A stretch of DNA of 8,330 nucleotides from an uncultured Sphingobium sp. (GTDB lineage: Bacteria; Pseudomonadota; Alphaproteobacteria; Sphingomonadales; Sphingomonadaceae), in the NCBI GenBank assembly GCA_913773715.1, contig CAJYHD010000340.1, positions 1 to 8,330 on the forward strand, in the 5' to 3' direction. The notes below the pieces were generated by a model. The model worked only from the letters and a program-made list of their open reading frames with translations, was not told the DNA's origin and did not search any database. Made by a program: the position numbers and the translations under genes. Numbering within the stretch: position 1 is the first letter of the stretch; every line of letters starts with the position of its first letter. Below are positions 1 through 5,568 of the stretch, one piece after another.

Positions 1-1771
1 CGTCAACCCGAGCGGAACGATCGAAACGATCAACAAGGCCGCAGCGCATATGCTGGGTCGAGACGCAGCGGGCCTGTCGCGGCGCAATTTCGACGTGATA
101 TCCGATATCGCGCCGGGGTCGGGCAGCTTCCATGACCGGATCGGCCTGATCGACGGTCGCTTGCGCAAGACCTATTGGGCCGATCGGCAGGTGCGCCATG
201 CCGACGGTCACCTCGTCCCCGTCGATATTGCGATCGGCACGATGGACCTTCCCGATGGCGTCCATATCGTCGCTTCGCTGCGCGACATGACGGAGCGCAA
301 GCGGATCGAACGGTTGAAGGACGACCTGATTTCGACCGTCAGCCATGAATTGCGGACACCGCTTACCTCGATCATCGGTGCGCTCGGCCTGCTGCGCGCC
401 AGTGCCGCCGATCCGCTTCCGGCGAGCGCGGGCGAGTTGATCGGTATAGCGTCCAATAATGCGCAGCGGCTGATCCGGCTGATCAACGATATGCTGGATA
501 TCGACCGGATTGATGCAGGCAAGATGCGTCTGTCGATGAGCGCCGTCGACCTGCGCGACGTGGTAAAGAGAGCGTGCGAAGATAATGCCGGGCTTGTGCG
601 CGCCGCTGATGCGATGCTCGACTGCGATGTGGGTGACGTGCCGCTCGTCGTTCAGGCGGACGAAGAGCGATTGTTGCAGGTGGTGACAAACCTCCTGTCT
701 AATGCGGTCAAATTCACGCCACAGGGCGGGAGCATACGGATCGGCGTTGCGCGCGGATCGGACGGCCGCCGGGCCATCGTTCACATCGACGATGATGGTC
801 CGGGCATCGCGCCCGAGTTCCGCGCTCGCATCTTTGGCCGGTTCGAACGATCCGCCGCGAGCGAAGGGTCGGCAGGCACCGGCCTGGGACTGGCAATCGC
901 GCGCGAAATTGTGGCGCAGCATGGCGGGGAAATCTGGTTCGAGGATCGGCCAGAGGGCGGTACGCGCTTCATCTTCTCGCTACCGACATCGCAATTCGCC
1001 ATCACCACCCACGACCTGCCCGAAGAAGCGCGGATTCTCTTGTGTGAAAGCGACGCGGCCGTGGCGAAAAATCTGCACGCGCAACTGGCGGAGGAAGGCT
1101 ATGCCTGCCGCATCGTCCCCGACGCGCGGGCAGCACGGGAAGCGATGGCGGCGGACGGATATTCCGTCCTGCTGCTCGACATGGCGCTGGACGACGAAGA
1201 CGCCTTCGCACTGGCGCGCGATGTGCGGCGCAGTCACGGTCCCGACCGTCTTTCGATCCTGATGATGTCGCCATCCGGCAAGGCGGATGCGCAAGCGCCC
1301 TTGTCGCTCGACCTGATCGACTGGATCGACAAGCCGATCGATCCGCTGCGGCTGCGCACGGCGATCCGCACCGCCTTCCGCAGCGTCCATATCGAGCATC
1401 CCATGGTGCTGCATCTGGACGACGATCTCGACACGCTCGACCTGACGGCGGCGGCGTTGAAGGGAGAGGCCGATATTTTGAAGGCGACGACGCTCGCCGA
1501 AGCGCGCGCGATCCTGCGCAACCGTACCCCGCATCTGGCGATCCTGGACGTGCATCTGGAAGAAGGGATCGGCCTTGATCTGCTGCCCGAACTGCTCGAC
1601 AGGCGGGGAATCGCGATCCCGACGATCATCTACTCCGCGCACGACGTCACGATCGATGTCGCCGGGCAGATCGACGCCATATTGGTCAAGTCGCGCACGT
1701 CCCTGCCCGACCTCAAGGCGACGATCCGCCGCGTCGTCGCGACCCGCCATCTGGAGAAAGGGGAAGGATGA
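1..1771 (+). CDS. Hybrid sensor histidine kinase (PAS-HisKA-HATPase-REC-REC), 5'-truncated by the window
   Basis: The protein is a soluble-looking hybrid histidine kinase expected to autophosphorylate on His and pass phosphate to receiver domains. The reading frame is open from base 2, and the 16 codons before the first ATG (position 50) read as PAS sequence. That ATG is therefore not the start, and the N-terminus lies upstream. Numbering from that Met: the end of a PAS/PAC domain at about 1-85; HisKA at about 86-155 with H-box SHELRTPL (His99, codon 344-346); HATPase_c at about 200-312 with N-box NLLSNAVKF, G1 DDDGPGI and G2 GTGLGLAI. REC1 spans about 327-445 (acceptor Asp377, Ser407, Lys428-Pro). 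REC2 spans about 452-566 (Asp457/Asp458, acceptor Asp500, Ser529, Lys547). REC1 has Glu333-Ser334 where the metal-binding acidic pair is normally found, and REC2 lacks the Pro after its Lys. The stop TGA overlaps the next gene's ATG, so kinase and receiver are very probably co-translated. The kinase call is certain; the stimulus is unknown. Confidence 0.96.
   Translation, partial: VNPSGTIETINKAAAHMLGRDAAGLSRRNFDVISDIAPGSGSFHDRIGLIDGRLRKTYWADRQVRHADGHLVPVDIAIGTMDLPDGVHIVASLRDMTERKRIERLKDDLISTVSHELRTPLTSIIGALGLLRASAADPLPASAGELIGIASNNAQRLIRLINDMLDIDRIDAGKMRLSMSAVDLRDVVKRACEDNAGLVRAADAMLDCDVGDVPLVVQADEERLLQVVTNLLSNAVKFTPQGGSIRIGVARGSDGRRAIVHIDDDGPGIAPEFRARIFGRFERSAASEGSAGTGLGLAIAREIVAQHGGEIWFEDRPEGGTRFIFSLPTSQFAITTHDLPEEARILLCESDAAVAKNLHAQLAEEGYACRIVPDARAAREAMAADGYSVLLLDMALDDEDAFALARDVRRSHGPDRLSILMMSPSGKADAQAPLSLDLIDWIDKPIDPLRLRTAIRTAFRSVHIEHPMVLHLDDDLDTLDLTAAALKGEADILKATTLAEARAILRNRTPHLAILDVHLEEGIGLDLLPELLDRRGIAIPTIIYSAHDVTIDVAGQIDAILVKSRTSLPDLKATIRRVVATRHLEKGEG
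1753..1767 (+). promoter_or_regulatory. Purine-rich ribosome binding site for the first stand-alone receiver
   Basis: The 15 bases before the ATG at 1768 are almost all purines (GGAG, then AAAGGGGAAGG). They lie inside the last codons of the upstream kinase. They support ATG 1768 as the start and imply reinitiation or coupled translation across the ATGA overlap. Confidence 0.7.
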
Positions 1772-2175
1772 GCGAGAACGAGCCGCTGAAGATTCTCTAC
1801 GTCGACGATGATGAAGACATAAGGCGCATCGTTGCCCTCTCGCTCGCGCTCGACCCCGGCATCGAGCTGCGCACGGAAAGCAGCGGAGTGGATGCGCTGG
1901 CGATGCTGGCGACGCGAAGCTGGCAACCCGATGCGATCATGCTGGACGTAATGATGCCGGGCATGGACGGCCCGGCGCTGATGCAGAAATTGCGCAGCGA
2001 ACGCCGCTTTGCCGAAACGCCGTTCCTGTTCGTGACGGCGCGGGCGCGGACGGGCGACATCGAACATTTCAAGACGCTGGGCGCGACTGCCGTCCTCACC
2101 AAACCGTTCGATCCGCTGTCGCTGGCGAGCGAAGTGCGGGCGCGTCTGAGCGATACCTCGTCCCTGAAAGATTGA
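1768..2175 (+). CDS. Single-domain CheY-like response regulator
   Basis: This 135-residue protein is one receiver domain with no output domain. The visible landmarks are the acidic pocket Asp13-Asp14-Asp15 in YVDDDED, the phospho-acceptor Asp60 in MLDVMMPGMDG, Thr90 in FVTARA, and Lys112-Pro113 in LTKPFDP. All core phosphorylation residues are present, so it should be a functional phosphate acceptor. At the switch position three residues before the Lys it has Val109 rather than the usual Tyr/Phe. The start overlaps the stop of the hybrid kinase upstream (ATGA), which makes that kinase the obvious partner. Without an effector domain it probably acts by protein binding or as a phosphorelay intermediate or phosphate sink; which of these cannot be told from sequence. 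The family call is certain. Confidence 0.96.
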   Translation: MSENEPLKILYVDDDEDIRRIVALSLALDPGIELRTESSGVDALAMLATRSWQPDAIMLDVMMPGMDGPALMQKLRSERRFAETPFLFVTARARTGDIEHFKTLGATAVLTKPFDPLSLASEVRARLSDTSSLKD

Positions 2176-2186
2176 TCCTGATTATA

Positions 2187-2205
2187 GTGCGGCGTCTTGT
2201 GCGGC
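2187..2205 (+). repeat. 7-bp direct repeat GTGCGGC, 12-bp period
   Basis: GTGCGGC occurs at 2187-2193 and again at 2199-2205, separated by GTCTT. The second copy overlaps the candidate -35 element and the left arm of the hairpin. Short direct repeats about one helical turn apart next to a -35 box are a usual layout for transcription factor sites, but in GC-rich DNA a 7-mer repeat can occur by chance. Confidence 0.35.
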
Positions 2206-2225
2206 TATAAGCCGCGTTTCATAAT
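2197..2225 (+). promoter_or_regulatory. Candidate sigma-70 type promoter for the GAF-PAS hybrid kinase gene
   Basis: TTGTGC (2197-2202) and CATAAT (2220-2225) are separated by exactly 17 bases. The -10 matches the consensus at 5 of 6 positions and the -35 at 3 of 6. Transcription would begin near 2231-2233, giving a leader of about 24 bases before the ATG at 2256. That the following kinase has its own promoter fits the 80-bp gap, in contrast to the overlapping gene pairs on either side. This is pattern matching only. Confidence 0.4.
2199..2217 (+). terminator. GC-rich hairpin between the first operon and the second kinase gene, possible weak terminator
   Basis: GCGGCT (2201-2206) and AGCCGC (2210-2215) form a perfect 6-bp stem around a 3-base loop ATA, extendable by two G-U pairs to 2199-2217. 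It starts 23 bases after the stop codon of the stand-alone receiver. Only a short T run follows (TTT at 2217-2219), so it is a poor intrinsic terminator. It also sits within the spacer of the candidate promoter for the next gene, so it may instead be an operator-like dyad. Confidence 0.35.
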
Positions 2226-2255
2226 CCCTCTGCATCTTCATCAAGCGACCCACTC

Positions 2256-5198
2256 ATGCCCCGCTCAGATCAGCTCAGCCGCGAAGAACTCATTCAGCGA
2301 CAGGCGTTTCAAATTGCCCTGATGGACAGGCTGCGCCGAACGGACAATCCGCAGCAGATCGTCGCCGCGTCCATGGAGATGCTGGGTGAACGGCTGGACG
2401 CCGGGCGATGTGGTTTCGCCATCGTGTCGGCAGACGGCGCAAGCGTCCGGTTGGAAGCAGACTGGTCCGACAGCCTTCCCAGCTTGGCGGGGGAAGTGCG
2501 ACTGCTCGAAAGTTTTGGCCCCGCCATTATCGAGGAACTGCGCGCAGGGCAGACGCTCGTCGTGCAGGACTGCGATCGCGATCCCCGAACGGCGGGCTTC
2601 GAGGCAGGCTGGGCGAGCATCAGCGCCCGCGCGATGATCGTCTGCCCGATCCTGCGCGACGGGCGGCTCGACAGCATGCTTTATCTGCACCAGGGAGAGC
2701 CGCGTAACTGGACGACGAGCGACATCGCGCTGGTGGAGGACGTCGCGCTCCGTACCCGCGAGGCGTCGGACCGAGCATGGAGCGAAGCCGAACTGCGCGC
2801 GAGCGAGTTGCGGTACCGCAGCCTCTTCAACTCGATCGACGCAGGCTTTTGCGTCATCGAAATGAAGTTCGAGGCGGATGGTACCCCGGTCGATTACCGC
2901 TTCCTCGAAGTCAATGACAGTTTTGAACAACATACCGGCATCGCCGACGCGACGGGGCGCTGGATGCGGGACATCGCGCCGGGCCATGAGCAGCACTGGT
3001 TCGACCTGTACGGGCGGATCGCGCAAACGGGCGTTTCCGAACAGATCGAACTGCCGGCGCATGAACTCAACGACCGCTGGTATATGGTCCACGCCTATCG
3101 CGTGGATGACCCGGACAAGCATCGCGTCGCCATCCTCTTCAGCGACCTTAGCGAACGTCGGCGCGCGGAGTTGGCGTTGGCGCGCAGCCGCGAGGAACTG
3201 GAACTGGCGACGCGCGCGGCGAACCTTGGGCGCTACGATTTTCTGGTGCAGGAGGATAGCTTGCACTGGGACGATCGGTGTCGGGAGTTGTTCGGCCTGC
3301 CGCCCGGTGCTCCGGTATCCTATGAGGGCGCATTTCTGGCGGGATTGCACCCCGACGACCGGAACGATGCGGATCGCGCAGTAAAGGCCGCGCTCGACCC
3401 GGATGGTGATCATCGGTTCGAGGTCGAATATCGCACGATCGGCATCGAAGACGGCGAGCTTCGCTACATCGCGGCGCACGGCCTTGCCTTCTTCGCCGAT
3501 GGCAAGCCGGTGCGCCTCGTCGGCACGGTGCAGGATGTGTCGCGCGACCGGAAGGCGAGCGCCGAGTTGCGCGAGGTGGAGGAACGGTTGCGGCTGGCAG
3601 GCCGGGCAACCAACGATGCTGTATGGGACTGGGACTTCCGTACCAATCACGTCACCTGGAACGAAGCGCTGCATCGCGCCTATGGGCACAGCCTCAGCGC
3701 TGTCGAGCCGACTGGGCAATGGTGGCTGGATCATATCCATCCCGAGGATTGTGAGCAGGTGGACGTCAGCATCCATGGGGTGATCGACAGCACCGGCACC
3801 GACTGGAGCGGCGAGTATCGGTTCCAGCGCGCGGATGGCAGCTACGCCGACGTCCTGGATCGCGGCTATGTGTTGCGGGACGCCGATGGCGCGCCGCTGC
3901 GGATGGTGGGGGCGATGCTGGACGTATCGGATCGCAAGGCCGTGGAGCGGCAACTGGAACGCGAGCGGCAGCGGCTGCGCGAAGAGGTGGATGCGACCGC
4001 CGCCGAACGCGACCGGGCCGAGGAAGCGCTGCGCCAGTCGCAGAAGATGGAAGCGGTCGGCCAGTTGACGGGCGGCATCGCCCACGACTTCAACAATCTG
4101 CTGACCGGCATTTCGGGCGCGCTGGAGATGATCCAGATCCGCATCGGTCAGGGGCGGGTCAATGAACTGGAGAAATATTCGGTCGCGGCGCAGGGCGCGG
4201 TGCGGCGCGCCGCGGCGCTGACGCACCGGCTGCTCGCCTTTTCCCGGCGGCAGACGCTCGATCCGCGCCCGACCGACATCAACCGCCTGATCCTCGACAT
4301 GGAGGAGATGGTGCAGCGGACCGTTGGGCCGCAGGTGATGGTCGAAAGTCGCCCTGCCCCCGGTCTATGGCATTCGCTGGTCGATCCCAATCAATTGGAA
4401 AATGCTATCCTCAACCTCTGCATCAACGCGCGTGACGCGATGCCCGAGGGCGGCCGGATCATCATCGAAACCGCGAACATCTGGATCGACGAGCGTACCG
4501 CGCGCGAATGGGACATGGATGCAGGTGCCTATGTGACTCTGCATGTGAGCGACAGCGGCACCGGCATGGCGCCCGATGTCTTGTCGCGTGCGTTCGACCC
4601 CTTCTTCACCACCAAGCCCATGGGTCAGGGGACCGGCCTTGGTCTCTCCATGATTTACGGGTTCGTCCGGCAATCGCGCGGGCAGGTGCGGATCGACACG
4701 CAGATCGGTGTCGGCACCAGCATCTGCCTGTATCTGCCCCGGCTGGATCAGGTCGATGTCGCGCAGGAGGATGCGATCGGCGAAGACGCGTCGCAGGCTC
4801 TGGCTCATCCCGAGCCGACCGCGACCGCCACCATACTCGTTGTCGATGACGATGCGACCGTGCGCATGCTGGCGGTCGAAGTGGCGAGCGAACTCGGTCA
4901 TGATGTGCTGGAAGCGGAGGATGGCCCGCAGGCGCTGTCGATCCTGAGCGGGCGATCAGACATCGACCTGCTCATCACCGATGTCGGGTTGCCCGGTGGG
5001 TTGAATGGGCGGCAGGTGGCGGATGCGGCGCTGCGGCTGATCCCGCGGCTCGAAATCCTGTTCATCACCGGCTATGCGGAGAAAGCGGCGATCGGCGACG
5101 ATCAGCTCGCGCCCAACATGGCGCTGATGACCAAGCCTTTTGCGATGGATGCCCTGGCGGCGCGGATCGGCGCGATCCTGTCCGGCAGCCGCAAGTAG
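2256..5198 (+). CDS. Hybrid sensor histidine kinase GAF-PAS-PAS-PAS-HisKA-HATPase-REC
   Basis: The gene is complete and encodes 980 residues. Domains in order: GAF at about 14-170; PAS1 about 186-302; PAS2 (PAS_3-like) about 312-430; PAS3 (PAS_3-like, with VWDWDF at 456-461) about 442-560; a charged coiled-coil linker about 561-600. HisKA follows with [11 protein letters not shown] (His610). HATPase_c runs about 705-829 with N-box [12 protein letters not shown]1 DSGTGM and G2 [11 protein letters not shown]-terminal receiver spans about 858-977 (Asp864/Asp865, acceptor Asp909, Thr938, Lys960-Pro). All catalytic residues are present. There is no signal peptide or membrane segment, so it should sense an intracellular cue. 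No LOV cysteine motif is seen, and no cofactor can be assigned. The AHDFNN H-box with an attached receiver is a common soluble hybrid architecture in Alphaproteobacteria. ATG 2256 fits the start of GAF but has no clear Shine-Dalgarno sequence; Met23 is a less likely alternative. The gene ends 10 bp from a convergent neighbour. Confidence 0.95.
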   Translation: MPRSDQLSREELIQRQAFQIALMDRLRRTDNPQQIVAASMEMLGERLDAGRCGFAIVSADGASVRLEADWSDSLPSLAGEVRLLESFGPAIIEELRAGQTLVVQDCDRDPRTAGFEAGWASISARAMIVCPILRDGRLDSMLYLHQGEPRNWTTSDIALVEDVALRTREASDRAWSEAELRASELRYRSLFNSIDAGFCVIEMKFEADGTPVDYRFLEVNDSFEQHTGIADATGRWMRDIAPGHEQHWFDLYGRIAQTGVSEQIELPAHELNDRWYMVHAYRVDDPDKHRVAILFSDLSERRRAELALARSREELELATRAANLGRYDFLVQEDSLHWDDRCRELFGLPPGAPVSYEGAFLAGLHPDDRNDADRAVKAALDPDGDHRFEVEYRTIGIEDGELRYIAAHGLAFFADGKPVRLVGTVQDVSRDRKASAELREVEERLRLAGRATNDAVWDWDFRTNHVTWNEALHRAYGHSLSAVEPTGQWWLDHIHPEDCEQVDVSIHGVIDSTGTDWSGEYRFQRADGSYADVLDRGYVLRDADGAPLRMVGAMLDVSDRKAVERQLERERQRLREEVDATAAERDRAEEALRQSQKMEAVGQLTGGIAHDFNNLLTGISGALEMIQIRIGQGRVNELEKYSVAAQGAVRRAAALTHRLLAFSRRQTLDPRPTDINRLILDMEEMVQRTVGPQVMVESRPAPGLWHSLVDPNQLENAILNLCINARDAMPEGGRIIIETANIWIDERTAREWDMDAGAYVTLHVSDSGTGMAPDVLSRAFDPFFTTKPMGQGTGLGLSMIYGFVRQSRGQVRIDTQIGVGTSICLYLPRLDQVDVAQEDAIGEDASQALAHPEPTATATILVVDDDATVRMLAVEVASELGHDVLEAEDGPQALSILSGRSDIDLLITDVGLPGGLNGRQVADAALRLIPRLEILFITGYAEKAAIGDDQLAPNMALMTKPFAMDALAARIGAILSGSRK

Positions 5199-5208
5199 GA
5201 CCGGGCGC

Positions 5209-5568
5209 TCAGGCCTTTTCGCGATCGAGCGCGTGGGCCAGTGCCGCGCGAATCTGTGCAGGCGAGCTTGGCTTGGGGCAGATTTGCGCGCCGGGATACC
5301 GCGTCTTCAGCCCCGTTTCGTCGGCATGACCCGAATGGAAGATCAGCGGCACGCCCGCATCGCGCAGGCGATCGGCCGCGGGAAAGACTTCACCGTCGAG
5401 CAGGCGTACGTCGAGGATCGCGCAGTTGGGGAGCGCATGGTCCACCGCATCGAGCGTTTCCGCAACGGACTCATAGGGGCCATCTGGGCAATAGCCCGAT
5501 TCCTGAACGATATCCTGGATGTCGTAACCGACGAACAATTCATCTTCGACGATCAGCACCGTCTGCAT
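5209..5568 (-). CDS. Single-domain response regulator downstream of the HWE kinase
   Basis: This 119-residue protein is a lone receiver domain. Numbering from ATG 5568, the landmarks are Glu8-Asp9 in LIVEDEL (acidic pocket), acceptor Asp53 in AILDVRL, Ser79 in FHSGHAD (conserved Thr/Ser position) and Lys99-Pro100 in CPKPSS. The switch position three residues before the Lys holds Ile, not Tyr/Phe. The beta-4 FHSGH sequence resembles in position, but does not match, the FATGY/G signature of the alphaproteobacterial FAT GUY single-domain regulators, which work with HWE kinases in the general stress response. The gene overlaps the stop of the HWE kinase in the arrangement TGATG, which makes that kinase its likely phosphodonor. 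A TTG one codon upstream (5571) could also serve as start; ATG is preferred because it makes the classic overlap. The product has no output domain. Confidence 0.95.
   Translation of the reverse strand: MQTVLIVEDELFVGYDIQDIVQESGYCPDGPYESVAETLDAVDHALPNCAILDVRLLDGEVFPAADRLRDAGVPLIFHSGHADETGLKTRYPGAQICPKPSSPAQIRAALAHALDREKA

Noticed and set aside
50..52. ATG 50 as the true start of the first kinase
   Set aside because: The frame is open upstream to base 2 and reads as PAS sequence (NPSGTIETINKAAAH), so this Met is internal.
980..1750. Antisense open frame of 256 codons opposite the first hybrid kinase
   Set aside because: It is a shadow of the two receiver domains. The sequence is low in recognisable structure and has no ribosome site or promoter of note.
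2176..2255. EcfG-type general stress promoter before the large kinase
   Set aside because: A GTT is present near 2215, but no GGAAC-like -35 element occurs at the needed distance. The sigma-70-like pair fits better.
2265..4226. Long antisense open frame of 653 codons opposite the GAF-PAS kinase
   Set aside because: Its translation shows no recognisable domain and is rich in Arg, Ala and His, as expected from the complement of GC-rich coding DNA. The sense strand carries continuous, well-matched domains over the same bases.
5205..5232. Inverted repeat GCGCTC/GAGCGC as a bidirectional terminator
   Set aside because: The stem is only 6 bp with a 16-base loop, and no T run follows on either strand. 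It also lies mostly within the receiver's coding sequence.
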